Below are positions 24,015 to 33,704 of a stretch of DNA of 64,000 nucleotides, piece by piece. How positions within the stretch are numbered: position 1 is the first letter of the stretch; each line of letters begins with the position of its first letter. A program made the translations under genes and the position numbers. The notes beneath the pieces were generated by a model, which saw only the letters and a program-made list of their open reading frames with translations, was not told the DNA's origin and made no database searches. The stretch is from Pseudomonadota bacterium (GTDB taxonomy: Bacteria > Pseudomonadota > Alphaproteobacteria > SHVZ01): contig JACQAG010000026.1 of NCBI GenBank assembly GCA_016195085.1, positions 175,951-239,950 of the forward strand, given 5' to 3'.

Positions 24015-24724
24015 ATGAACAGATTGACGAAAGCATTGGCTGCCGAGTTCATCGGCACCTTTGCCTTGATCTTCATCGGCGCCGGCGCCGTGACGGCGCT
24101 CGGCAGTGCGCAGATGACGGCGATCGCGCTCGCGCACGGGCTCACTATCATGGTGTTCGCCAGTGCATTCGGCGACATCCATTCGGCGACATCAGCGGCG
24201 GCCACATTAATCCGGCGGTTACCGTCGGCCTCGCCACCGCCGGGAAGTTCCCACGACGGCACGTCGCGCCTTACATTGTCGTGCAAATCGCGGGAGCCAC
24301 TACGGCGGGCTACTGCCTGCTCGCCATATTCGGTGGGCCGGTGAACCATCTTGGTGCGACGCTGGTGGACACGCACCGCATCACCTATGGCGGCGCCTTC
24401 GCGCTCGAGGCGATCGGCACGTTCTTCCTCGTCAACACGGTTCTCCACGCCGCGGTGCGCGGAGCTGCAGGTTGGCTCGCCCCGTTCGCGATCGGCATGA
24501 CCGTGACGGTGTGCATCCTGATGTTCGGCGCGCTCACCGGCGGCAGCGTCAATCCCGCGCGCACCATTGGCCCGGCGGTCGCGACAGGCATGTACGACGG
24601 CATCGCGATCTACCTGGTCGCGCAGCTCGTGGGTGCCGTGATAGCGGGCGGGCTCTATCGCCTCTTCTGGGCGCCGGCATCCGCTTCCGCACAGCTCGAG
24701 ACCAGCCTGGTGCCGGCCGAGTAG
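24015..24724 (+). pseudogene. Aquaporin / MIP family channel disrupted by a 14-bp tandem duplication
   Basis: Major intrinsic protein (AqpZ-like) water or small-solute channel in two frames. The 5' part (from ATG at 24015, ribosome site AAGGA) encodes helix 1 and 2 (LAAEFIGTFALIFIGAGAVT, LAHGLTIMVFASAFGDI). The 3' part, in another frame to 24724, encodes the remaining helices and the second NPA box (TGGSVNPARTIGPAV). The break is a perfect 14-bp tandem duplication (24166-24179 repeated at 24180-24193). Removing one copy restores AFGDISGGHINPAVTVGLAT, including the first NPA box. So the gene is otherwise intact. Such a short repeat could revert by slippage. Aquaporins can pass hydrogen peroxide, which fits the neighbouring katG. 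Confidence 0.85.
24166..24193 (+). repeat. 14-bp tandem duplication inside the aquaporin gene
   Basis: The unit CATTCGGCGACATC occurs twice head to tail (24166-24179, 24180-24193). It is not a multiple of three and shifts the reading frame just before the first NPA motif. Confidence 0.9.
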
Positions 24725-24769
24725 GACCCGCGGACCTGCCAGCATCGTCTTCTGCGGCATTTGCCATGA

Positions 24770-26989
<2,220 letters not shown>

Positions 26990-27039
26990 AATGAAATCAG
27001 TTGTGAGATAGCAGAGTTCGTCAAGATACTGCTTGGGAG

Positions 27040-27063
27040 AAAAGCCCCGTACGGGGCTTTTCT
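27040..27063 (+). terminator. Rho-independent terminator of katG
   Basis: Perfect inverted repeat AAAAGCCCCGTACGGGGCTTTT (10-bp arms with the central GTAC) followed by CTTGTTG, 50 bases after the katG stop. Confidence 0.88.
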
Positions 27064-27159
27064 TGTTGAAAATGCCAAATCCCCACTGGCTGGCCGTGGC
27101 GATTTGAGACGTGCTGTCTCGCAGTTACATTGGGAAACCGTGGCTAGAGCCTTATTGCC

Positions 27160-27764
27160 CTAAGTTGGCGCATATCCTGAGTTGACGAAGTAGTTGGCGC
27201 ATTCCTGGGCGGAAAACTCGTCGAGAAGACTGCCGATGGCGATGGTGACGTCCTCGATCGAGCGGGCGGCCGCCTTGCGCAGGAGGGCCTTGAGCTTGGC
27301 GAAGACCTGTTCGATGGGGTTCATGTCTGGGCTGTAGGGCGGCAGGAAGAACAAGTAGGCGCCGGCGGCGCGGATGGCGCGGCGCACCGCAGCGCCCTTG
27401 TGGCTGCCGAGATTGTCGATGACCACAATGTCGCCTGGTCGCAGCGTCGGCACCAGAAAGCGGGTGACGTAGGCCAGAAAGCTGCGAGCGTTGATTGGGC
27501 CGTCGAACACGCAGGGCGCGGTCACGCCGTCGCACCGCAGGGCAGCCACGAAGGTCAGCGTCTTCCAGTGCCCGTGCGGCACTTTGGCGACCAGGCGCTG
27601 CCCCACCGCGCAGCGCCCGTGCGTGCGGGTCATGTTGGTCTTGACCCAGGTCTCGTCGATGAAGATCAGACGGCGGGGATCAAGCTGTCCCTGGTGCTTG
27701 CGCCAGCGCACCCGTCGACGGGCCACGTCCGGACGATCCTGTTCGCTGGCGTGCAGGCTTTTTT
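27160..27764 (-). CDS. IS630 transposase, DDE catalytic part (OrfB)
   Basis: Catalytic half of the IS630 transposase. The acidic triad is visible as D in FIDETWVKTNMTR, D in DIVVIDNLGSHK and E in PPYSPDMNPIEQVFAKLK. It ends NYFVNSGYAPT at 27160. An independent start would be near 27726, but the frame is open back to the A8 run, consistent with translation by frameshift from OrfA. Its product would cut and join the element ends at TA sites. No internal damage is visible, so it may be active. Confidence 0.85.
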
Positions 27765-28102
27765 TTAAAGCTCAGCCCGGCCCGGGTCACGAAATGCCAG
27801 ACCCCATAGTAGCTTACCTTCACGCCACGCGCGTGCAACTCGCCCAGCAGGGCATTGAGGGTGATGTCCGGCTTCTCGCGCAGCCGAGCCAGCACCCAAT
27901 CGGCCTCGGCAGCCAAAACGAACGGTCGCTTGCCGCCCATCGGCAGGGCAGCCGGGCTGCCCGTCTCCGCCTTGCGACGCGTCCAGCGGATTGCTGAGGA
28001 CTCACTGACCTGAAACTGCGCGGCCGCTGCCCGCCGGCTCAGCCCGGACGCAACCGCGGCAACCACCCGTTCGCGAAGGTCCATTGAATACGGAGCTGCC
28101 AT
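27747..28102 (-). CDS. IS630 transposase, N-terminal helix-turn-helix part (OrfA)
   Basis: Starts MAAPYSMDLRERVVAAVASG and continues with two helix-turn-helix units (SRRAAAAQFQVSESSAIRW and DITLNALLGELHARGVKVSY), the DNA-binding half of IS630/Tc1-like transposases. The last family-like codons are GLSFKKK. Read without frameshift the frame runs on to 27680 as unrelated sequence. At the run of eight A (27759-27766 region on the minus strand) a shift into the next frame gives KKSLHASEQDRPDV and the catalytic half, so the full transposase is probably made by programmed frameshifting. Confidence 0.82.
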
Positions 28103-28429
28103 CCATGCTGGCCTCCCGATCCCAGCCAGCAGCTTGAATCAGACCGCGCCCGCGTCGCGGTCTCACTTCTGAGTCAGCCTCAGGCTACGGTGCTCTAGTA
28201 GCGTTACCAGGTTCATCAGGCGCGGCGGACCACGCGAGAACCGTTGATCTGGGTAAGCGTCTTGTAGTCAGCACATGGCGGCGCGGGGCCATTCTGTGAT
28301 GCAACGCCTAGATGGACGACATCACGGCGACGAGCGATCTCGAAGAGAGCGCTCATATGCCTGCTCGTAGGAGCGCTCGCAATCGGCCGATTGAGGTGAT
28401 CACGCGGGGCGAACGGCGTCGGTCGGGAT

Positions 28430-28720
28430 ACCGGCGGCTCCGGCGAGGTCGACTACAGCGGACGCATCTCCCGTTGTGGCGATGAGGAGGTGCGGACGTC
28501 GAGCGCGCTGCTTGTTCGGTGCCAGAAGTGCTCGGCGCTGCGGGCGTGGGGCATGAGCATCGACCAAGCGTCGAGGTCACCGTCGAGCCGTTGTGGAGGT
28601 CGCCCACAAGCTTACGACGCTGCTGCACGCGATGTGGCGGGACTGCACTGCGCGACGACGATTACGGTGGCCGCTTGACGACAACTACGATGGCCGGTTG
28701 GGTTCGCTGATGCTGTGGTG
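28430..28720 (+). pseudogene. IS110/IS1111-family transposase, C-terminal relic
   Basis: Fragments of an IS110-type transposase in at least two plus-strand frames. The first reads GEVDYSGRISRCGDEEVRT and, after a small deletion, ALLVRCQKCSALRAWGMSI. After a frame change near 28590 it reads VEVAHKLTTLLHAMWRDCTA, with a stop at 28718-28720. These match the conserved C-terminal transposase_20 region with its SGRISRxGD motif. The N-terminal RuvC-like DEDD half is absent. It ends 1 base before the palindrome that precedes istA. Confidence 0.78.
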
Positions 28721-28721
28721 A

Positions 28722-28755
28722 TCAATCTTCCCCCGCGATCGCGGGGGAAGATTGA
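28722..28755. repeat. Perfect 34-bp palindrome abutting the istA start codon
   Basis: Every base pairs across the centre 28738/28739, from TCAATCTTCCCCC on the left arm to GGGGGAAGATTGA on the right. The next three bases are the istA ATG. The right arm contains the only Shine-Dalgarno-like sequence (GGGGGAAG). In RNA the hairpin would bury the ribosome site, a plausible brake on transposase synthesis from read-through transcripts. Confidence 0.85.
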
Positions 28756-30276
28756 ATGTCCGGCAAGCGGGTCACTGACCGCCAGGTCAGGCGGTATATG
28801 GACTCACGCAAAGACGGGCACGCCCAGGCGGCCGCGGCGGCGCGCGCCGGTTTCAGCGAGCGCACCGGGCGGCGGATTGACGGCACTCCGGTGCTGCCGA
28901 GCCAGCTCGACCGGACGCGGCGCTATCGCACCCGCCAGGATCCCTTCGCCGAGGTCTGGCGCGCGGAGCTGGTGCCGATGCTCACCGCGATGCCGAGCCT
29001 GCGGGCAACGACGCTGCTCGAAGAGCTACAGCGGCGCCATCCTACACGCTATCCCGACCGCATGCTGCGCTCCTTGCAGCGTCGAGTGGCTCATTGGCGG
29101 GCGACCGAGGGCCCGGAACGGGAGCTGATCTTTCGTCAGGAGCATCCACCGGGCCTGCAAGCGCTATCGGATTTCACCGACGGCGGCCGGCTTGGCGTCA
29201 CTCTCGGCGGGGCGCCGTTTCCCCATTTGCTCTATCATTTCTGGCTCACCTTCAGCGGCTGGCAATACGTCAAGGCGATCTGCGGCGGGGAGAGCTTCAC
29301 CGCGCTCACCGAAGGCGTTCAGGAGGCGCTCTGGCAGCTCGGCGGGGTGCCGCGCACGCATCGCACCGACCGGCTCTCGGCTGCCTACCGCAACCTCTCC
29401 AGCCGCGACGACGAGGCGGCGCGCTATGCCGAGTTCTGTCGCCATTACGGCATGGAGCCGACCCGCAACAACGCCGGCGTCAGCCACGAGAATGGTGCGG
29501 TCGAGGCCGCGCACGGCCATCTGAAGACCGGTCTCGACGAAGCACTCGAACTGCGCGGCGCGCGGGATTTTCCCGACCTGGCTGCCTATCAGGCTTTCCT
29601 CCAGGAGTTCATCGCCCGCAAGAACGCTCGGCGGCGCGAAGAGGTTGTCGTCGAGCTGGCCGCGCTCCTCCCGCTGCCGCCGCACCGCACCACGGATTTC
29701 TCGAGCGCCACCGTCACCGTGACGCGCTCGGGCACGATCGCGGTGCGCAATGTTCTCTACACCGTGCCCTCGCGCCTGGTCGGCTGCCGGGTCAAGGTGC
29801 ACATTTATGACGATCGCCTGGTCTGCTACCTCGGCACCACGCCGGTGCTGACCGTGGCCCGACGCTACTTCAAGCGCAACGGACCGCGCCAGCGCGTCGT
29901 CGATTATCGCCACCTGATCGGTGCGCTGATCAGAAAGCCCCAGGCCTTCCGGCGCTCGGTGTTCCGCGACGAGCTGTTCCCGAGCTCGATCTTTCGCCGC
30001 GCCTGGGAGACGCTCGATCAACGGCTCGATCCGCGCAAGGCGTGCCGGGTGTATGTCGGGCTGCTTCACCTCGCCGCCATGCAGGGCTGCGAGGCGGTGC
30101 TCGCCGCTCACCTCGCCGCCGTGCTCGACGCCGGCGGGACACCCGATCTCGAAGTGGCGCGCGCCGCCGTGGTCCCGCCGGTCCGCGCCGCCGCACCCAC
30201 GGTGATGGTCCCGCCGCCCGATCTCGCCGTCTACGACGAGCTGCTGCGGCTGCCGGTCCTGGGAGATGCCGCATGA
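28756..30276 (+). CDS. istA: IS21-family transposase IstA
   Basis: A 506-residue DDE transposase of the IS21 family. The N-terminal part (about 1-50) is a helix-turn-helix domain, though less conserved than usual. The integrase catalytic core (about 130-290) shows the D of ALSDFTDGG, the D of RTHRTDRLSAAY, and the E of SHENGAVEAAHGHLK. A beta-rich C-terminal Mu-transposase-like domain follows. Its stop overlaps the istB start (ATGA), the family hallmark of coupled translation. It needs the ATPase IstB, which is truncated here. The start codon directly follows a perfect palindrome. Confidence 0.9.
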   Translation: MSGKRVTDRQVRRYMDSRKDGHAQAAAAARAGFSERTGRRIDGTPVLPSQLDRTRRYRTRQDPFAEVWRAELVPMLTAMPSLRATTLLEELQRRHPTRYPDRMLRSLQRRVAHWRATEGPERELIFRQEHPPGLQALSDFTDGGRLGVTLGGAPFPHLLYHFWLTFSGWQYVKAICGGESFTALTEGVQEALWQLGGVPRTHRTDRLSAAYRNLSSRDDEAARYAEFCRHYGMEPTRNNAGVSHENGAVEAAHGHLKTGLDEALELRGARDFPDLAAYQAFLQEFIARKNARRREEVVVELAALLPLPPHRTTDFSSATVTVTRSGTIAVRNVLYTVPSRLVGCRVKVHIYDDRLVCYLGTTPVLTVARRYFKRNGPRQRVVDYRHLIGALIRKPQAFRRSVFRDELFPSSIFRRAWETLDQRLDPRKACRVYVGLLHLAAMQGCEAVLAAHLAAVLDAGGTPDLEVARAAVVPPVRAAAPTVMVPPPDLAVYDELLRLPVLGDAA

Positions 30277-30497
30277 GCGACGTCGACGCCGCCAAACTGC
30301 CGGTGATGCTGAACGCGCTGCGCCTGCCGACGATCGGCCGCATCTGGCAGGAGTTCGGCGCCCGTGCCGATCGCGAAGGCTGGGGCAGCGCCCGCTTCCT
30401 CGCCGCGATGTGCAAGTACCCCGGAACGGTACCGCCACGAGCAAAAACGCCGCCTGATCGGTGGCGGCGGTTCACCGCGTGTTCGGGCGTTCGGTGA
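30273..30497 (+). pseudogene. istB: istB, truncated after about 46 codons
   Basis: Starts with ATG overlapping the istA stop and encodes LPVMLNALRLPTIGRIWQEF and WGSARFLAAM, the normal N-terminal domain of the IstB AAA+ helper ATPase. At about 30410 the coding sequence is replaced by the 108-bp repeat. The frame runs on as unrelated residues (KYPGTVPPRAKTPP...) to 30497. Walker A and B motifs and the rest of the ATPase are missing, so it is non-functional. Confidence 0.88.
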
Positions 30498-30517
30498 AAG
30501 TGGTTGCGGGGACACGC
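30410..30517 (+). repeat. 108-bp repeat, copy following truncated istB
   Basis: Identical over 108 bases to 21761-21868 and in the same orientation. Sequence before and after the two copies differs, which sets the limits of the repeat. Confidence 0.85.
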
Positions 30518-30966
30518 AACTGCATTGCCTTGTTCCTGTCCGCTGCTAGCGGAACCCTGGCATAGCGGCATCTATGAGCACGCTGGCCTTCAGGGCTGGA
30601 GCCAATCTTGATCGGGGCGAGCGAGTTACCGTGTGTTGGTGTGCCGTATCGAGTGTGAGGCATGTTGATGCGCGATAGAAGCTTCCATGGTCCTCAACGA
30701 CTAACGCAAGTTCCGCGGATTCGGCACGACTCAGGCATTGTAGGGATTGTCTCATCGATAAGCACCCTCATCAGCCGTCCTCCGAAGGGCGCTCCAAATA
30801 GGAGGCGGAATTTGAGGAAGCTGTGCGCCAACTCCTCAAGACGCGAACAATGCATAGACCTGGAACAAACTGCAGAAACGCAAGGACAACTCGACTCGCA
30901 AGCCGAGTAGTATATGAAAACTCTAGAACTCAGAGGAGCCTGACGGGGAGAAAGTGGTGTCTCGGT
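30518..30966. other. 449-bp region of lower GC without a recognisable gene
   Basis: Base composition is clearly lower in GC than the surrounding chromosome. Short frames are present on both strands, but none has a family signature or ribosome site. One minus-strand peptide beginning MRVLIDE resembles the start of PIN-like toxins, but it is too short to call. The right end must hold the promoter for the acetyltransferase gene. Confidence 0.5.
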
Positions 30967-31413
30967 ATGAAAGCCACGCATAGATTGGCCGTGCCCGCCG
31001 ATGCGAAGCAGCTATTCGAGCTGCGACGAAAATCCATCGCAGCCCTCACGCCAAAAGGGATGTCCGTTTCGCAAGCCGAAATCTGGGCAGCGACTCTCAC
31101 TCTCTTCGGGATGGAGCAAAAGCTTCGTGAAATGGAAATATGGGTCGTCGAGCTAAATGATACGGTCGTGGGATGGGGTGCAATTCGTGGCGACCGGTTG
31201 GAGGGACTGTATACCGACCCGGAATTCGCTGGCCGAGGCGTCGCGACAGAACTGCTGGGCAGGCTCGAAGCGCTGATGCGAGAGCGGGGCGTTCCGACAA
31301 TACGCGCTGACGCAAGTTCGAACGCCGAGGAATTCTATCTTCGACGTGGCTATGAACCGGTCGGCCTTCGCCAACCCGAAGAGACGCGAGCGATCATAAA
31401 ACGGCTGACCTAG
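30967..31413 (+). CDS. GNAT family N-acetyltransferase
   Basis: A 148-residue acetyl-CoA-dependent acetyltransferase. The N-terminal strand-helix (THRLAVPADAKQLFELRRKS) and the motif A pyrophosphate loop FAGRGVATELLGRLEALMRE are typical GNAT. The end has the motif B signature (FYLRRGYEPVG). It acts on an unknown amine or protein in the cytoplasm. Start at ATG 30967 is chosen because family similarity begins there; a GGAGAAA lies 15 bases upstream. Codon use is more AT-rich than in neighbouring genes, and the gene lies beside IS elements, which suggests recent acquisition. Its stop faces the TetR gene tail to tail. Confidence 0.88.
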   Translation: MKATHRLAVPADAKQLFELRRKSIAALTPKGMSVSQAEIWAATLTLFGMEQKLREMEIWVVELNDTVVGWGAIRGDRLEGLYTDPEFAGRGVATELLGRLEALMRERGVPTIRADASSNAEEFYLRRGYEPVGLRQPEETRAIIKRLT

Positions 31414-31457
31414 AACGGTCTTTCTGATCTGTAAGTCAGGGGGATTTGAACCGCCGA

Positions 31458-32096
31458 TCACGCTCTGCGGCCGCGTAGCCTCATTGGAGCCAGGCGCTTC
31501 GGACGCTGCTTGCCCGAGCGCGAAGCCGCCGGGGAGATTTGAACGCCGGCAGCCATCAACAACATCCGCGCCGCCTCCCGCGCGGCGCTCGCGACCTTCG
31601 GATCGCCGCGTACCAGTGCCGCGGCGATGGCGCCTTCGACCAGGAGGTGCAGCTGCATGGCCAGCCCGTCGGGGTCGGCGACTCCGAGCTTCGTCAGGAG
31701 TTCGCGAAACCACAAGCGTCGCTCCTCCTTGAACGCGATGGCGACTTTGTTGGTCTCGTGCCCGGGTTCGCCGAGTTCGGCGACCGAGTTCACGAAGGGA
31801 CAGCCGCGAAACTCCTTGCTCTGGAACAGCCGTTCAAGCCGGTCGAAGTCGCCCAGGATCTGCTCGGCTGCTGGCGCATCGGATGGCGGCTTCCGCCAGA
31901 ACCGGCGCCGGAGATAGGCCAGCACCAGGGCGTCCTTGGAGGGGAAGTGATTGTAAAGCGTGCGCTTGCTGATGCCGATCGCGGCGGCGATGGTGTCGAC
32001 GCCGACCGCGCGGATCCCCTGACGGTAGAACAGCCGGTCGGCCGTCGCCAGAATTCGCTCTTGCATTGCGAGCTTGCGCGGAGATGCCTGGGTCAT
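31458..32096 (-). CDS. TetR/AcrR family repressor of the divergent MFS gene
   Basis: A 212-residue repressor. DNA-binding domain at about residues 10-60: ERILATADRLFYRQGIRAVG then IGISKRTLYNHFPSKDALVL. The C-terminal part has CPFVNSVAELG, typical of the TetR group that regulates MFS efflux genes, and a basic tail (RPKRLAPMRLRGRRA). It is divergent from the MFS transporter at 32235. Two nearly identical 20-bp operators lie between them, one overlapping its own start codon (ATG at 32094-32096). It should thus repress both itself and the transporter. The ligand is unknown. Confidence 0.9.
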   Translation of the reverse strand: MTQASPRKLAMQERILATADRLFYRQGIRAVGVDTIAAAIGISKRTLYNHFPSKDALVLAYLRRRFWRKPPSDAPAAEQILGDFDRLERLFQSKEFRGCPFVNSVAELGEPGHETNKVAIAFKEERRLWFRELLTKLGVADPDGLAMQLHLLVEGAIAAALVRGDPKVASAAREAARMLLMAAGVQISPAASRSGKQRPKRLAPMRLRGRRA

Positions 32097-32114
32097 TGCA
32101 CAGGTCGGTGTAAT
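32095..32114. promoter_or_regulatory. TetR operator 1 (overlaps the tetR start codon)
   Basis: ATTGCACAGGTCGGTGTAAT, an imperfect inverted repeat that differs from operator 2 at two positions. It covers the first bases of the TetR gene, fitting autoregulation. Confidence 0.75.
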
Positions 32115-32149
32115 TTCCCTTGACCGGCGGTAGACGCTATCCCAGATTA

Positions 32150-32169
32150 ATTACACAGATCGGTGTAAT
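32150..32169. promoter_or_regulatory. TetR operator 2 (upstream of the MFS gene)
   Basis: ATTACACAGATCGGTGTAAT, a 20-bp inverted repeat with arms ATTACAC and GTGTAAT around six bases, 65 bases before the MFS start. The match with operator 1 is 18 of 20. Confidence 0.8.
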
Positions 32170-32234
32170 CAAGCGCCGTCGAGAGAGCCCCGAACGCGAA
32201 TGCGGCGGGCGACGGCTCGGCCTGGAGTGATCGC

Positions 32235-33509
32235 ATGTCGCAGACGATTTTGTCCTCGCCCGCCCGCTCCCTGTCCCGCGCCACCATGCTACTCGTCGTC
32301 ACCGGTGCGATCCTGTCGATCAGCACCGGCTTGCGCCAGAGCTTCGGCTTGTTTCTGCCGCCGCTCCTGAGCCTGGGCGTCTCGGCTTCGGCCTTCAGTT
32401 TCGCCATCGCGCTGCAGAGCATCGTCTGGGGCCTAAGCCAGCCGCTCATCGGCATGCTCGCCGATCGATACGGCACGAGGCCGGTGCTGATGGGCTCGGC
32501 TCTCATTTATGGCGTGGGATTGCTGGTCATGTCGCTCAGCGCCAACCCGCTCACCCTCGATCTGGGCGGCGGCCTCCTCGCTGGGCTCGGTGTCGCCGGC
32601 ACCGGGCTCGGCGTGGTCATGGGGGCGGTCTCGCGCTCGGTCGAGCCCAGCCGCCGCAGCCAGGCGGTCGGCGCTGTCGCCGCCGTCGGCTCGCTCGGCA
32701 CCTTTCTCCTGGCGCCCTTGGGACAATGGCTGATCGCCGATTTCGGCTGGCAGGCTGCGCTTGTCGTATCAGCAGGCATCGCTGGCGCGATGGCGGTGTT
32801 GGGCCTCGCCATCGGACCGGACCAGCGGCCGGAGACGACCGCCGCCTCGCGGGTCGAGGACGAGCAGGATCTCGGCACCGTGCTCCGCGCCGCGGCACGG
32901 CATCCCGGTTATTTGGCCATGACGGCGGCGTTTTTCGCCTGCGGCTTCCAGCTCATGTTCATCACCGTGCATCTGCCGTCCTACTTGGCGCTCTGTGGCA
33001 TATCGCCGGGAGTGGGTGCCAGCGCGCTCGGCGTGATCGGGCTCTGCAACGCCGTCGGCTCCTACGTGGTCGGCCAGCTCGGCGCCCGCTACAGCCAGAA
33101 GCGGCTGCTGGCCCTCATCTATCTCTTCCGCACGCTGGCGATCATCGTCTTCCTGGCTCTGCCCATTAGTCCGGCTTCGACGCTGATCTTCGCCGGCGTC
33201 ATGGGGTTCCTCTGGCTCAGCGTCTCGCCCCTGGTCAGCGGGCTGGTCGACAAGGTATTCGGCTTGAAGCATTTCGGCACGCTCTATGGCTTCGTCTTCC
33301 TCAGCCATCAGGTCGGCTCGTTCTGCGGCGTGCTCTTGGGCGGGATCACCTTCGATTTGAGCGGCTCCTATGGCTGGGCCTGGGTGTGGCTGATCGCCAT
33401 CGGGATTCTTGCCTTTCTCCTGCAATGGCCGATGGACGATCGTCCGCCTTCCGAGCGGGCGCGCGATGATCGGATGCGCCTTCGCCCCGCAGTGGAGTCG
33501 GTCCGCTAG
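32235..33509 (+). CDS. MFS transporter (OFA/CynX-like) controlled by the divergent TetR
   Basis: A 424-residue major facilitator with twelve hydrophobic segments. Motif A is present between helices 2 and 3 (GMLADRYGTRPVL), and a second copy is diluted in the C-terminal half (GQLGARYSQKRLL). The N-terminal helix has LSISTGLRQSFGLFLPPLL, common in the monocarboxylate and OFA-like subfamilies (MCT, OxlT, NimT). The substrate is therefore likely an organic anion, but efflux of a toxic compound is equally possible given TetR control. The stop codon TAG forms part of the CTAG edge of a palindromic repeat directly downstream. Confidence 0.9.
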   Translation: MSQTILSSPARSLSRATMLLVVTGAILSISTGLRQSFGLFLPPLLSLGVSASAFSFAIALQSIVWGLSQPLIGMLADRYGTRPVLMGSALIYGVGLLVMSLSANPLTLDLGGGLLAGLGVAGTGLGVVMGAVSRSVEPSRRSQAVGAVAAVGSLGTFLLAPLGQWLIADFGWQAALVVSAGIAGAMAVLGLAIGPDQRPETTAASRVEDEQDLGTVLRAAARHPGYLAMTAAFFACGFQLMFITVHLPSYLALCGISPGVGASALGVIGLCNAVGSYVVGQLGARYSQKRLLALIYLFRTLAIIVFLALPISPASTLIFAGVMGFLWLSVSPLVSGLVDKVFGLKHFGTLYGFVFLSHQVGSFCGVLLGGITFDLSGSYGWAWVWLIAIGILAFLLQWPMDDRPPSERARDDRMRLRPAVESVR

Positions 33510-33560
33510 TGTGATGATTCCGAAGTTCGTTGTCGAACTTCGGAATCTGAATCACACTAG
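33506..33560. repeat. CTAG-bounded palindrome, first hairpin of pair A
   Basis: 55 bp starting CTAGTGTGAT and ending ATCACACTAG. The inner arms are ATTCCGAAGTTCG and its complement around TTGT. Nearly perfect inverted repeat with a two-base asymmetry. Its left edge includes the stop codon of the MFS gene. Confidence 0.85.
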
Positions 33561-33570
33561 ATTCAATAGA

Positions 33571-33626
33571 TTAGTGGCCCGCTTATCCCTGAAATTCGCC
33601 GACGAATTTCAGGGGCGGGACACTAG
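33571..33626. repeat. CTAG-bounded palindrome, second hairpin of pair A
   Basis: 56 bp starting TTAGTGGCCCGC and ending GCGGGACACTAG. The inner arms CCTGAAATTCG and its complement flank CCGA. Together with the first hairpin it forms a bipartite element 10 bases apart. Confidence 0.82.
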
Positions 33627-33704
33627 GGATCGGCACGCCGTCGTCGCGGCGATCACGGGATTTTCACGACCGGGGCGGTTTTCGACTCAGATAAGGTCCC
33701 CGGC

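Larger units (their letters stand above)
27147..28195 (-). mobile_element. IS630-family insertion sequence, apparently complete
   Basis: About 1.05 kb, within the usual IS630 size. Both edges read GAGC inward and are flanked by TA (27145-27146 and 28196-28197), as expected for a family that duplicates a TA target. The terminal similarity beyond those bases is imperfect, so the exact ends are not certain. It carries two overlapping minus-strand frames (N-terminal HTH part and C-terminal DDE part) joined at an A8 slippery run. Confidence 0.78.
28722..30517 (+). mobile_element. IS21-family element with intact istA and truncated istB
   Basis: Contains istA, the first 46 codons of istB, and a 108-bp segment (30410-30517) that also occurs alone at 21761-21868 and is taken as the element's right end. 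Most of istB (about 200 codons) is missing. The left terminal repeat was not identified: IS110 relic sequence reaches to 28720. Without IstB the element should not transpose by itself. Confidence 0.7.

Noticed and set aside
30700..30790. Minus-strand peptide beginning MRVLIDE that resembles a PIN-like toxin start
   Set aside because: Similarity ends after about ten residues, and there is no partner antitoxin.
31425..31470. Sequence on the minus strand resembling a tRNA T-arm (GGTTCAAATCCCCC)
   Set aside because: The stem has mismatches and there is no acceptor stem, anticodon arm or CCA around it; at best a tiny tRNA 3' fragment, so no tRNA was called.
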